A DNA stretch of 64,000 nucleotides, taken from contig NC_088912.1 of NCBI RefSeq assembly GCF_963576675.1, positions 55,514,395 to 55,578,394 of the forward strand, written 5' to 3'. This stretch comes from Euphorbia lathyris (Eukaryota > Streptophyta > Magnoliopsida > Malpighiales > Euphorbiaceae). The stretch's first letter is position 1, and every line of letters begins with the position of its first letter. Below the pieces are notes generated by a model that was given only the letters and a program-made list of their open reading frames with translations, was not told the DNA's origin and searched no databases. The position numbers and the translations under genes were made by a program. Below, piece after piece: positions 31,386 to 45,508 of the stretch.

Positions 31386-33476
31386 TGTCACGACCCAACC
31401 CAGGCCATGACCGGCGCATAAATTAAGTTAACTTTAATCTATGCTAGCCTTAATTCTGAACTAATAGAAATTCCAAAATTTACTAACAGAATATCCAAAT
31501 CATCTCATTTACATCAATAAGCCTTAAAAGAATCAAATTATTCAAGTCAAATCTCAATAATCAAAAGTCTCCAAAATAATATGAAGCTAAATCATTAAGC
31601 AGTCTCCTTCAACATCATTCCAAGGGTTACCTCACGAACAGGGACCTTAATCTGAAAAAGAAATATTCAACGTGGTATGAGATTTTCGTCTATACGAGCA
31701 AAAACCTCAGTGAGCAGTAGCTATAGTACACAGTAGAAAAGGAACAGGCAGATAGGCTGATACTTTTAAATTATGACAAATATAGTTCAAAATATAGTAT
31801 TTCAAACTCAGTTAAACAAAAAGGTCAATATTAGATAATCAAATCAAAATGCTGGTAATCAATTGTCAAATATAATACTGAAGCCTTTCAAAATATCAAA
31901 TATTAGAATAATCAGAAAATAAGGCATAAGCTTTAAAACACATGGTACAGTGTAACAGAGTGGTGATACTGCACACCACCAGGGCCAGATAAATGGTAAG
32001 CGCGCTACCAATAACAGATACAGATAACAGATAATTGCCTTCACCGATCTTATGCATGATTCTAATACTGACACAAACGACGACAGACTGACAACTGACA
32101 ACCTGACTCGAAGACAAGTGCAAAATCCTAATGTTATGAAGATCGGTGAGAGGCCAGATAGAGATATACTGAGCACTTGTACCAGTTTGAAAACATACAG
32201 TATATATATATATATATATATATATAAATCAGAAAATCATAACTGATTGAACAAATTATTAGATTTCTAAAACAAGGGTAATAACTGCGATAAATCGCGT
32301 ATCAGAAACTACAAGTCATATCAAATTAAATTTTAATAAATTCATTGTACCTGATAATAAAACAAATCAACATAAAGGCCTGTTCCCAGAATATACGCTC
32401 TAATACTAAGGATATTTTGTAAACATAAGGTTCAAAATCTATGCTTTTATAAAAGGAAACATATAATCAAATGTCAATTTTTGATAAATAGTTTAAAGTC
32501 TGATATTTCAATTAAACAGTGCCGTATACTATAATTACCAGTCACTTGATATCCAACCGAATGATAAATCTAAGAATCCTGGCAGCTCACCACTCAATCG
32601 ACCGAAGGAATAGTATCTCCTATAAATTCCAACGGAAAAAAACATCAACGAATTAATCTAAGACTAGGATTAGAATTAAATCGGTAGGAGGTTCTGAATT
32701 CTTTTGGGAAAAATGGAAATCAACAAAATGTAAAGTGTATAAACAAGAGTTTAACCTAACAATTTTCGATTATGCATAGTTAGAGATTAAACACATCAAC
32801 ACCCCAATTAAAGAAATATATTAATGTTTTAAACAAAACTAAAATTGCAAACCATATTTATTCGACCCAAAAGAGCATTTTGGAAATAATGGTGCAATAA
32901 AACCATTTTAATTAGGATCTTTAATTTAAATAAACTTTGACAGAGAACAAAAGAGAAAGAAGGATAATGGTTGAAAGAGGGTTGACACAAAAACTACAAA
33001 TCTTACTCCTACATAATAAAAAATAATATGTTTAATACTAGGACCAATTTGGTTGAATTTCTAGATTTCAGATTTGTATAAAATAGAAAAAGAACCCACT
33101 ATTAAAATCAAACTTACTTGATCAATTGGATAAATAAGATCCAATCTACAAACAATCAACCCAAGGAAAAACTAGGTTGTCAGTGGCACATGAAGAACAT
33201 CAGAGTGTGAAAAAAAAGGAGGCGGAAGTTTATTGGCTATTTTCTTTGATACCCATAAAAAAGAGAACAGTAAATAGGTTTAAGATGGTGGTGGGCTCTA
33301 TTTAGGAGGAAAAATGAGAAAGCCTTTGAACACAATAATAACTTGAGATAAATAAAAGGTAATCTTTATAACACAAATTTATTCTTTTAAATAACCAAAA
33401 TTTTGTTATATATAAAAAAAATACTTTAATTAACTCAAAATAAAATATATATATTATCTAGGTTGGGGTCATTACA
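31386..33476 (-). repeat. chromovirus-type LTR, copy 1
   Basis: 2091 bp. On the minus strand it begins TGTAATGACCCC and ends GTCGTGACA. Flanked on both sides by AAATC (31381-31385 and 33477-33481). What follows on the element's pol side is not a polypurine tract but segment X, so this copy behaves like a solo LTR in X. Differs from copy 2 mainly in the length of a (TA)n run (about 26 bp at 32201-32226). Confidence 0.85.
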
Positions 33477-35896
33477 AAATCGGAGACTACACTCGAGGCA
33501 CGCTCCAAGGGTAATTTTTGAGAAACAAAGTGACATTGTACTGATTTCCTAGGTAGATTTAATTATTCTTGAATTTTCGGCTTTAATTTGATGTTAATCC
33601 AACTTGTTTTCAATTTTGGGGAATTTTTTGAAGTTAATTTCCGGGTAAAGAGGATTTTCCAGCTCTGTTCATTAAGAATAATAGAGCTTGAATCCTATTT
33701 CCCATGTCATTTTTGTGTAATTTTGTTTTTGAAATCCATTTTCAGAGTGTTTGTGCACTAAATTCAAGTAAAAACTCCACTTTTCAAAAATATTGAATAA
33801 AAAATGAATTTCAAGTTGAGGAAGTATTTCTTTTGCATTTATTTCGTATTTTCTTAAGATTTTTAGCCTATTGTTAGGATTTTATCATTAAAAATACCTC
33901 ATTTTCTAATAAAAATATTGTTTTATTCCTAAGGGTTTTAGGAGTATTCCAAGGAATATTTAAATCATTAAATTTTTCTTGGAAATATTTGAGTATTTAT
34001 TTTGAATTCTTAGCTTTATTCTATTTTTTTTTGTTGTTGATTAAAAATAGGAATGTTATTAATAAAAGTCCCACTTACTTCTCAAAACTTCCAAGAATAT
34101 ATTCAAAGGAATATTTCATACTTAATATTTTGGAAATATTTGGATAAATTATTATAATATCTTAAGTTTTCTAGCTTTTATGTAACTTCCATTCCATAAA
34201 AATAGAATTTAATTGATAAAATCCATATTTTCAATCTCAATAAATTTCAAGAATGTTCAAATGAATATCCTTCAATCCAGAATTTAATTTAAGTATATGT
34301 AGGTAATTATCATAATTTTCTAGATTTTAATAGTTTTATGAATTTTTATTTTCATTTTCAACAAAAATAGAAGTTTATCGTTACAAGTCCTACTTCCGTT
34401 TCCGGAGATTCTGAGAATATCAAACCCGATATTCTTTCCATGGAACATAATCCGATGGCACTTATGTAATGATCATAAATCTTCTAAGCTTTCACTAATA
34501 TAAGTTGTATTCCTGTCAGTAATTATCGGAACAAAGTAACAAGCGTACAAGGTTTTAGCGTATTCTTCGGAATATGTGGATAATAAACTGTGAATACTTC
34601 GCACTTTACTTTCATTAAAAATAGAATATTATAGATAAAAGTCTTATTTTCATTCTCAATGATTCCCAGAATATTAAAATCAGTATTCTTCATTTCAGAA
34701 TCCAATTTGAGGATATCTAAGTAACTATCACAATATTCTAAGATTTTCACTAGCATTTCACTTCAATCAAAATGAAATTTTATCGATATAAGTCATATTT
34801 ACATTCTTGGGGATTCCAAGAATATCAAATTCGATATTCTTTCCATCGGAATATATTCCGAGGATACTTAGATAATTATCATAATCTTTCGAGATTTTCA
34901 CCAGAATAAATGGTATTACATCGATAATTATCCCGACTGCTATAGGATTTTCGAAACAAAGTAACAAGCATACAAGGTTTCAGCGTATTTTTTGGAATAT
35001 GGGGATAATTATTGTAAATGCCATGTGTGTTAGAATGGTTTTCTTAAAACTACTTCCTCAACATTTCCATGATTTTGAGTATCATTTTACTACTTGCTCA
35101 ATGGAAAGTTTTCACACAGAACTTCGTCATTGCTCAAAACTTTAAATGTGTTCAATTCATCATATCATGATTTTCAAATTTAAGCCAAGTCATCGCGTCA
35201 TGATTGCAACTTATTTGAACGAATCCAAGAAGTAAAAAAGTCATGACTTCTCAAAATAATAACCACTGTTGATTTATCTATTTGGCATAGTAGTAATTAT
35301 CTAGGGTTGAAAGTGAAGTAGAAATCTCATGAAATGAACTGATTAAGAGATATTTAAAACATTTTGAATTACAGTAAAGTAGATATAAGAGTCCACAAAC
35401 TCTCTCTCTCTCTGAAGGGTATGGTAGTCTGATTGCAACGTTTGTTGTATCTATTATTTATTGGTAGTAGAAAACAAACTGAGTGGAGACTCTCATTATT
35501 CTTCGGGGACGATTGTTTTTCCTGTTCGTAAATCGAAAACATCTTAAACCAAAAAGGAGACGGTATAGAAGGGTTCTATCCCTTAAAACCCAAGTGACCC
35601 ATTCCTAATATGAATGGTGAACATGAGGGACCAATCACTCAAAAGGGAATTAGGGAAAATCACATCCCCGTACCTGTGGGTCAAACTCCCTTGTGCGCAT
35701 ACTTTTTAACCACCCGCTTACATTAGTACCTATGGTTTTTTTTGTCCTAAAAGAAACCTCGTGGTTTGCGCCATTAGCAAAATCAAAGCAAATGACCGTT
35801 AGATTGCTTACCTAACAGGGGGTGTTTTTGGATAATATATTTTTACTTTTTTTCTTTGAAAAAGCCAAAATTTTATAATTCTCTCTCTTTTTTTTT
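33477..35896. other. segment X, copy 1, noncoding with degenerate tandem repeats
   Basis: AT-rich, no gene. From about 33865 to 35010 a unit of roughly 170-220 bp recurs five or six times in diverged form, recognisable by AAAAATAGAA, GATAAAAGTC, CCAAGAATAT, ATAATTATCATAAT and, in two units, AACAAAGTAACAAGC followed by TACAAGGTTT. A CT run lies at about 35400. Ends against the chromovirus polypurine tract. Confidence 0.6.
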
Positions 35897-35910
35897 CTTC
35901 CCCCCTAAAG
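35897..35910 (-). other. chromovirus polypurine tract
   Basis: Minus strand CTTTAGGGGGGAAG, 34 bases past the pol stop. Normally an LTR would start right after it; here segment X follows instead. Confidence 0.75.
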
Positions 35911-35943
35911 AAATTCGGTCCCCGAATTTAAATTACTAAGTGA

Positions 35944-38900
35944 CTAACCTGAAGCATCAAACAATTGAGGATATCTAATTCGCATTTCGGACTCAGTCTC
36001 CCATGTCGCTTCACTACTAGAGTGGTTTTGCCAAAGAACTTTAACTAAAGGAATCTCCTTTGAACGCAGCTTCCGAACTTGATTGTCTAGTATCTTTATA
36101 GGCTGCTCCTCATATGATAGATCATCTCTAACTTGTATAGTTTGGGGTTTCAAAACATGGGAAGTATCTGGAATATATTTCCTAAGCATCGATATATGGA
36201 ATACCGGGTGAACCTTAGAGAAATCAGGTGGAAGAGCTAAACGGTATGCAACTGCACCAATCCTTTCAAGAATCTCAAACGGGCCTACATAATGCGGACT
36301 CAATTTTCCTTTCTTGCCAAAACGCATGATTCCTTTCATCGGAGAGACCTTCAGAAATACATGATCACCGACCTGAAATTCCACATTCTTGCGCCTCGGA
36401 TCAACATAACTATTTTGCCTACTCTGAGCTGTTAAGAGTCTATCACGGATAACACGAACTTTATCTGAAGTCAACTGTATCAATTCAGGTCTAGTGAGTC
36501 TCCTTTCTCCAACCTCATCCCAACAAATTGGCGACCGACACTTACGACCATACAAGGCTTCGTAAGGTGCCATCTCAATGCTAGCTTGATAGCTATTGTT
36601 ATAAGCAAAGTCTACCAAAGGCAAATGATGATCCCAATTTTGGCCAAAATCAAAAATACAAGCCCGAAGCATATCCTCTAAAGTCTGAATAGTCCTCTCT
36701 GACTGTCCGTCCATCTGAGGATGAAACGCTGTGCTAAATTGAAGTCTTGTACCTAGTGCTTCTTGAAATTTCTTCCAGAATCGAGAAGTGAATTGAGCAC
36801 CACGATCCGACACAATAGAGACTGGGACTCCATGAAGTCTAACAATCTCATCAATGTATAACTGAGCAAGCTTAGAAAAATCATAAGTTATCTTCACATG
36901 AAGAAAATGAGCAGACTTAGTTAAACGGTCGACTATCACCCAAATGGAATCATACCCTCCCCTAGTACGAGGCAATCCTACCACGAAGTCCATAGCAATG
37001 TTCTCCCACTTCCACTCAGGAATAGGTAATGGTTGGAGCAACCCATATGGTCTCTGATGTTCTGCCTTGACTTGTTGACAAGTAAGGCATTTAGCAACAA
37101 AGTCTGCAACATCTCTCTTTATTCCACTCCACCAGTATATCTCCCTTAAATCTCTATACATCTTAATGGAACCAGGATGAATTGTATAAGCTGAACAGTG
37201 TGCTTCCTCCAAAATTTCCCTTTTTAAAACATCAACATCAGGAACACATAGTCTAGTCCCATAACGAAGAACTCCATCGTCACCAATCACAAAGTCTTGA
37301 ACCTTACCCTGACAAACACCATCCCTAACTTTACACAATTGAGGATCTTCTTGTTGGGCTGCCTTGATTCTATCTAATAGAATAGGTCTAACACGAAAAT
37401 GAGCTACCAATGCTTCAGATGTTGCCTCAAACTCTACTCCTCGATTAATCAATTCATGAATATCACCAATCAAAGGTCTCCTCACTACGGAAAGATGAGC
37501 TAAGCTACCCAGAGATTTCCTACTTAAAGCATCTGCTACAACGTTTGCTTTCCCTGGATGGTACTGAATTGTGCAATCATAATCCTTGAGAAACTCCACC
37601 CATCTTCTTTGCCTCAAATTCAAATCACGCTGATCAAAGATGTATTTGAGACTTTTATGGTCAGTGAAAATCTCACATGTCTCCCTATACAAGTAATGTC
37701 TCCATATCTTCAGGGCAAAGATCACTGCTGCCATTTCCAAATCATGAGTTGGATAATTCTTTTCGTGCTGCTTTAATTGGCGAGAAGCATATGCAATCAC
37801 ATGACCATGTTGCATCAATACACAACCCAAACCGACCCTTGAAGCATCACAAAACACTGTGTAGCCCCCCGATCCAGATGGAAGAGCTAACACTGGTGCT
37901 GAAGTCAAACGAACTTTCAATTCTTCAAAGCTCTTCTCACACACTTCTGACCACTGAAACTTCACATTCTTCTGGGTTAACTTGGTTAAAGGAGAAGCTA
38001 TTCGGGAAAAGTCTTGCACAAAACGTCGATAGTAACCCGCTAACCCAAGAAAACTTCGAATCTCCGGCACTGAACTAGGCCTTGGCCAATGAAGAACAGC
38101 ATCAACCTTCTTCGGATCAACGCTCACCCCATCTTTGGATACCACATGCCCTAAAAATGCGACACTATCCAACCAGAATTCACATTTTGAGAACTTGGCA
38201 TACAACTGGTTCTCTCTTAGGGTCTGAAGAACAAGCCTCAAATGCTGCTCATGTTCTTCTTTACTTTTAGAATACACCAGAATGTCATCTATGAACACTA
38301 TCACAAAACGATCAAGGAAGGGCTACACCCTATTCATTAGATCCATAAAAGCTGCAGGAGCATTAGTGAGACCAAAAGGCATCACCAGAAATTCATAGTG
38401 ACCATACCTAGTCCTGAAAGCTGTCTTAGGTATGTCGACATTTTTAACCCTCAACTGATGATAACCGGACCTCAGATCGATCTTAGAAAAGTACTTTGCA
38501 CCCTGGAGATGATCAAATAGATCATCAATTCGAGGAAGAGGGTATTTGTTACGTATTGTGACCTTGTTCAACTGTCGATAATCAATGCACAATCTCATTG
38601 ATCCATCCTTCTTCTTCACAAACAACACAGGAGCACCCCAAGGAGAGACACTAGGGCGAATGAACCCTTTGTCAAGCAAGTCTTGCAGTTGTTCCTTTAA
38701 CTCCTTGAGTTCAGCAGGAGCCATTCGGTAAGGAGGCATAGATATGGGTCTTGTTTCGGGTGCTAAGTCAACACAGAAATCTATTACTCTTTCAGGTGGC
38801 AAACTTGCCAAATCTTCAGGAAAAACATCAGCAAACTCGTTCACCACATCAACATTCTCCAACTCGACACCCTCTACTTGAGTATCCTTAACATAAGCTA

Positions 38901-40722
38901 AAAACCCTTCACAGTTCTTATACAACAATCTTCTTGCAGCAATAGCAGAAATAAGACTATGAGGAGCCATGCTACGATCTCCTTGAAATTGAAATTCTAT
39001 CTCCCCAGGAATTTTGAAAGTTACTAACTTGCTATAACAGTTTAAAGAGGCATGATATGAGGCTAACCAATCCATTCCCAAAAGCACATCAAAATCTAAC
39101 ATTTCAAGTAATACAAGATCAGCTAAGAGTTCCCTTTCCCCTACTTTTACTAAGCAATTCTTAAAAGCTAGATTTATGTCAAGGACATCTCCTATAGGTG
39201 TTGCCACAGATAACGGACAATCTAACATAGTGGGTGATACACCAAATTTCATAGAAAAACAAGGAGAAACAAAGGAATGTGTAGCACCAGGATCAATCAA
39301 AACTCTAGCATCAAATGAACATACAGAAATGGTACCTGTCACCACTGCATTAGATGCCTGAGCATCCTGCTGTGTCAGAGCAAAGGCTCTAGACTGACCT
39401 CGGCCTGTTGTTGCATGATTAGGAGCTGGATTGGGACCTCGACCACCCTGACCTCGACCTCCTGAACTCTGGCCTCTACCACCATACTGAGAAGATGGCT
39501 GAGTAACAAAAGGAGCAGAACCTGTGTCCTGACTCACAGCTAGTGTTGTGTTACTGCTTGGGCAATCCTTTCCTCTATGTCCCACCTGACCACAACCAAA
39601 ACAAGCCCCAGTTGCTCGATGGCATGGAGAGTTACCATGGAATTTACCGCAAAGCTGACAAGTAGGGAATGATGATCTAGAGGAACTTTGACTATTCTGA
39701 GTACCAGTGGACTGAGCTCTCTGACCATGTCTCTGATTATTCTTGGAGTATTGCCCTCCTTGACCAGGTAAGGAATGAGACCCATGAGATACTGAATAGT
39801 TACTTCCCCTACTATGCTGACCACTCTGGTTGTCATATCGAGCACGTTTATTCTGATCACGAGCCCTACGCTGATCATCAAACATCTCCATCTGCTTGGA
39901 CCGATCCACCACCTCCTCAAAGCTAGACAATCGTAGAGGAGCAATTCGATCTAACAGTCTGTCTCGAAGTCCCCTTTCAAACCTCATTCCCTTCCTCTCC
40001 TCAGTTGGAATAAGATGCTCGCCAAAACGAGCAAGTCGAGTGAATTTCATTTCATATTCACTCACAGACATACCACCCTGCTTCAGCACTTCAAACTCTA
40101 AAGCTTTAGCTTCCTTAACACTAGGAGGAAGGAACCTCTCTAAGAAGGAATCACGGAACTGTGGCCAAAGGAAAGCATTATCAAGCCCATTCCCTCTTTT
40201 GGAAAGATACCAGCTACGTGCCACTCCTTGTAACTGATTCCCTGCTAACAATACCATCCTAGCACTGGTGCATCCCAAAACCTCATAACATCTGTCCATA
40301 GCATCTAGAAAATCCATAGGATCGGTTACTGAATCCTCACCCGAAAACTTTGGAGGTAGTAACCTCAAGAAGTCACTGAGATCCTGTAATTGTGCTCTAT
40401 CATTAGGCATAGCAGATCTTGTAGTTCTTGGTTGTATGTTCTCACCTACCACATTTGTTAGCCTTTCAACTGCTTGAAAGACTCCTTGCAATCCAGCAGC
40501 TAAATCCGTGTTAGATATTTGAGCAGGCTGAGAGGTTGAAGCTCTACGAGTGGGCTCAGATGACCCTCCAGCTGGTTGCAATATTGGTTCAGATGCTGGA
40601 GCTGGTCCTCTGGTAGGGTGTGAAGCTCCCCCATCAGGTTGGGATGAATTCTCAATGGTCACCCTACTCCTAGTACTAACATTAACCGTATTCTTGCCTC
40701 TTTTTCTTCCTTTAGGAGGCAT
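35944..40722 (-). pseudogene. chromovirus (Ty3/gypsy) gag-pol polyprotein with one in-frame stop
   Basis: Capsid, protease, reverse transcriptase, RNase H and integrase of a Tekay/Del-like chromovirus. From the ATG at 40722 ([10 protein letters not shown]): gag domain ([39 protein letters not shown]), zinc knuckle [14 protein letters not shown], protease [13 protein letters not shown], reverse transcriptase ([45 protein letters not shown]), RNase H ([32 protein letters not shown]), integrase (His/Cys finger near [11 protein letters not shown]; catalytic region [32 protein letters not shown]) and a chromodomain-like end ([28 protein letters not shown]). A TAG at 38323-38325 splits reverse transcriptase just before FIDD; both halves are in the same frame, about 1590 codons in all. 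Confidence 0.92.
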
Positions 40723-40870
40723 GATTACCTATCCATGCAACAGAGTTAGACACTTTAGCAAATGAGATATTGAAAATGAGTAAATAGAAAGACCCAGATA
40801 GATATGCAAGGTAAGGGATACGAACAGAAAACGTGAATCTTATACAGTAAGTCTATAAGAACCTAAACCT

Positions 40871-40883
40871 GGCTCTGATACCA
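40871..40883 (-). other. chromovirus primer binding site (tRNA-Met)
   Basis: Minus strand TGGTATCAGAGCC four bases inside the LTR at 40888. Same primer class as the copia elements here. Confidence 0.85.
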
Positions 40884-40887
40884 CCTT

Positions 40888-41708
40888 TGTCACGACCCAA
40901 CCCAGGCCATGACCGGCGCATAAATTAAGTTAACTTTAATCTATGCTAGCCTTAATTCTGAACTAATAGAAATTCCAAAATTTACTAACAGAATATCCAA
41001 ATCATCTCATTTACATCAATAAGCCTTAAAAGAATCAAATTATTCAAGTCAAATCTCAATAATCAAAAGTCTCCAAAATAATATGAAGCTAAATCATTAA
41101 GCAGTCTCCTTCAACATCATTCCAAGGGTTACCTCACGAACAGGGACCTTAATCTGAAAAAGAAATATTCAACGTGGTATGAGATTTTCGTCTATACGAG
41201 CGAAAACCTCAGTGAGCAGTAGCTATAGTACACAGTAGAAAAGGAACAGGCAGATAGGCTGATACTTTTAAATTATGACAAATATAGTTCAAAATATAGT
41301 ATTTCAAACTCAGTTAAACAAAAAGGTCAATATTAGATAATCAAATCAAAATGCTGGTAATCAATTGTCAAATATAATACTGAAGCCTTTCAAAATATCA
41401 AATATTAGAATAATCAGAAAATAAGGCATAAGCTTTAAAACACATGGTACAGTGTAACAGAGTGGTGATACTGCACACCACCAGGGCCAGATAAATGGTA
41501 AGCGCGCTACCAATAACAGATACAGATAACAGATAATTGCCTTCACCGATCTTATGCATGATTCTAATACTGACACAACCGACGACAGACTGACAACTGA
41601 CAACCTGACTCGAAGACAAGTGCAAAATCCTAATGTTATGAAGATCGGTGAGAGGCCAGATAACAGATACAGATATACTGAGCACTTGTACCAGTTTGAA
41701 AACATACA

Positions 41709-41782
<74 letters not shown>

Positions 41783-43029
41783 CAGAAAATCATAACTGAT
41801 TGAACAAATTATTAGATTTCTAAAACAAGGGTAATAACTGCGATAAATCGCGTATCAGAAACTACAAATCATATCAAATTAAATTTTAATAAATTCATTG
41901 TACCTGATAATAAAACAAATCAACATAAAGGCCTGTTCCCAGAATATACGCTCTAATACTAAGGATATTTTGTAAACATAAGGTTCAAAATCTATGCTTT
42001 TATAAAAGGAAACATATAATCAAATGTCAATTTTTGATAAATAGTTTAAAGTCTGATATTTCAATTAAACAGTGCCGTATACTATAATTACCACTCACTT
42101 GATATCCAACCGAATGATAAATCTAAGAATCCTGGCAGCTCACCACTCAATCGACCGAAGGAATAGTATCTCCTATAAATTCCAACGGAAAAAAACATCA
42201 ACGAATTAATCTAAGACTAGGATTAGAATTAAATCGGTAGGAGGTTCTGAATTCTTTTGGGAAAAATGGAAATCAACAAAATGTAAAGTGTATAAACAAG
42301 AGTTTAACCTAACAATTTTCGATTATGCATAGTTAGAGATTAAACACATCAACACCCCAATTAAAGAAATATATTAATGTTTTAAACAAAACTAAAATTG
42401 CAAACCATATTTATTCGACCCAAAAGAGCATTTTGGAAATAATGGTGCAATAAAACCATTTTAATTAGGATCTTTAATTTAAATAAACTTTGACAGAGAA
42501 CAAAAGAGAAAGAAGGATAATGGTTGAAAGAGGGTTGACACAAAAACTACAAATCTTACTCCTACATAATAAAAAATAATATGTTTAATACTAGGACCAA
42601 TTTGGTTGAATTTCTAGATTTCAGATTTGTATAAAATAGAAAAAGAACCCACTATTAAAATCAAACTTACTTGATCAATTGGATAAATAAGATCCAATCT
42701 ACAAACAATCAACCCAAGGAAAAACTAGGTTGTCAGTGGCACATGAAGAACATCAGAGTGTGAAAAAAAAGGAGGCGGAAGTTTATTGGCTATTTTCTTT
42801 GATACCCATAAAAAAGAGAACAGTAAATAGGTTTAAGATGGTGGTGGGCTCTATTTAGGAGGAAAAATGAGAAAGCCTTTGAACACAATAATAACTTGAG
42901 ATAAATAAAAGGTAATCTTTATAACACAAATTTATTCTTTTAAATAACCAAAATTTTGTTATATATAAAAAAAATACTTTAATTAACTCAAAATAAAATA
43001 TATATATTATCTAGGTTGGGGTCATTACA
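40888..43029 (-). repeat. chromovirus-type LTR, copy 2 (5' LTR of the gag-pol)
   Basis: 2142 bp, partner of 31386-33476; followed by AAATC (43030-43034). The (TA)n run is about 70 bp here (41710-41779). Confidence 0.88.
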
Positions 43030-44946
43030 AAATCGGAGACTACACTCGAGGCACGCTCCAAGGGTAATTTTTGAGAAACAAAGTGACATTGTACTGATTT
43101 CCTAGGTAGATTTAATTATTCTTGAATTTTCGGCTTTAATTTGATGTTAATCCAACTTGTTTTCAATTTTGGGGAATTTTTTGAAGTTAATTTCCGGGTA
43201 AAGAGGATTTTCCAGCTCTGTTCATTAAGAATAGAGCTTGAATCCTATTTCCCATGTCATTTTTGTGTAATTTTGTTTTTGAAATCCATTTTCAGAGTGT
43301 TTGTGCACTAAATTCAAGTAAAAACTCCACTTTTCAAAAATATTGAATAAAAAATGAATTTCAAGTTGAGGAAGTATTTCTTTTGCATTTATTTCGTATT
43401 TTCTTAAGATTTTTAGCCTATTGTTAGGATTTTATCATTAAAAATACCTCATTTTCTAATAAAAATATTGTTTTATTCCTAAGGGTTTTAGGAGTATTCC
43501 AAGGAATATTTAAATCATTAAATTTTTCTTGGAAATATTTGAGTATTTATTTTGAATTCTTAGCTTTATTCTATTTTTTTTTTTGTTGTTGATTAAAAAT
43601 AGGAATGTTATTAATAAAAGTCCCACTTACTTCTCAAAACTTCCAAGAATATATTCAAAGGAATATTTCATACTTAATATTTTGGAAATATTTGGATAAA
43701 TTATTATAATATCTTAAGTTTTCTAGCTTTTATGTAACTTCCATTCCATAAAAATAGAATTTAATTGATAAAATCCATATTTTCAATCTCAATAAATTTC
43801 AAGAATGGTCAAATGAATATCCTTCAATCCAGAATTTAATTTAAGTATAGGTAGGTAATTATCATAATTTTCTAGATTTTAATAGTTTTATGAATTTTCA
43901 TTTTCATTTTCAACAAAAATAGAAGTTTATCGTTACAAGTCCTACTTCCGTTTCCAGAGATTCTGAGAATATCAAACCCGATATTCTTTCCATGGAACAT
44001 AATCCGATGGCACTTATGTAATGATCATAAATCTTCTAAGCTTTCACTAATATAAGTTGTATTCCCGTCAGTAATTATCGGAACAAAGTAACAAGCGTAC
44101 AAGGTTTTAGCGTATTCTTCGGAATATGTGGATAATAAACTGTGAATACTTCACACTTTACTTTCATTAAAAATAGAATATTATAGATAAAAGTCCTATT
44201 TTCATTCTCAATGATTCCCAGAATATTAAAATCAGTATTCTTCATTTCAGAATCCAATTTGAGGATATCTAAGTAACTATCACAATATTCTAAGATTTTC
44301 ACTAGCATTTCACTTCAATCAAAATGAAATTTTATCGATATAAGTCATATTTACATTCTTGGGGATTCCAAGAATATCAAATTCGATATTCTTTCCATCG
44401 GAATATATTCCGAGGATACTTAGATAATTATCATAATCTTTCGAGATTTTCACCAGAATAAATGGTATTACATCGATAATTATCCCGACTGCTATAGGAT
44501 TTTCGAAACAAAGTAACAAGCATACAAGGTTTCAGCGTATTTTTTGGAATATGGGGATAATTATTGTAAATGCCATGTGTGTTAGAATGGTTTTCTTAAA
44601 ACTAATTCCTCAACATTTCCATGATTTTGAGTATCATTTTACTACTTGCTCAATGGAAAGTTTTCACACAGAACTTCGTCATTGCTCAAAACTTTAAATG
44701 TGTTCAATTCATCATATCATGATTTTCAAATTTAAGCCAAGTCATCGCGTCATGATTGCAACTTATTTGAACGAATCCAAGAAGTAAAAAAGTCATGACT
44801 TCTCAAAATAATAACCACTGTTGATTTATCTATTTGGCATAGTAGTAATTATCTAGGGTTGAAAGTGAAGTAGAAATCTCATGAAATGAACTGATTAAGA
44901 GATATTTAAAACATTTTGAATTACAGTAAAGTAGATATAAGAGTCC

Positions 44947-44977
<31 letters not shown>

Positions 44978-45474
44978 GAAGGGTATGGTAGTCTGATTGC
45001 AACGTTTGTTGTATCTATTATTTATTGGTAGTAGAAAACAAACTGAGTGGAGACTCTCATTATTCTTCGGGGACGATTGTTTTTCCTGTTCGTAAATCGA
45101 AAACATCTTAAACCAAAAAGGAGACGGTATAGAAGGGTTCTGTCCCTTAAAACCCAAGTGACCCATTCCTAATATGAATGGTGAACATGAGGGACCAATC
45201 ACTCAAAAGGGAATTAGGGAAAATCACATCCCCGTACCTGTGGGTCAAACTCCCTTGTACGCATACTTTTTAACCACCCGCTTACATTAGTACCTATGGG
45301 TTTTTTTGTCCTAAAAGAAACCTCGTGGTTTGCGCCATTAGCAAAATCAAAGCAAATGACCGTTAGATTGCTTACCTAACAGGGGGTGTTTTTGGATAAT
45401 ATATTTTTACTTTTTTTTCTTTGAAAAAGCCAAAATTTTATAATTCTCTCTCATTTTTTTTCTTCCCCCCTAAA
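43030..45474. other. segment X, copy 2
   Basis: Near-identical to 33477-35896, including the degenerate tandem repeats. Differences are few single bases, a longer CT run (about 44950-44976) and small indels such as a 3-base change near 43230. No gene. Confidence 0.7.
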
Positions 45475-45508
45475 GAAATTCGGTCCCCGAATTTAAATTA
45501 CTAAGTGA

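Larger units (their letters stand above)
31386..36897. repeat. large direct duplication, copy 1
   Basis: LTR + segment X + 3' end of pol, about 5.5 kb, repeated at 40888-46462. The left border coincides with the LTR terminus; the right border lies inside integrase. Confidence 0.88.

Noticed and set aside
32052..32246. Small ORF through the TA run (also 41554-41799)
   Set aside because: The Tyr-Ile repeat tail is just the microsatellite; it lies inside an LTR.
39270..39320. Chromovirus protease motif reads D-P-G instead of D-T/S-G, as if mutated
   Set aside because: As I recall, [12 protein letters not shown] sites are common in this plant gypsy lineage, so it is probably not a lesion.
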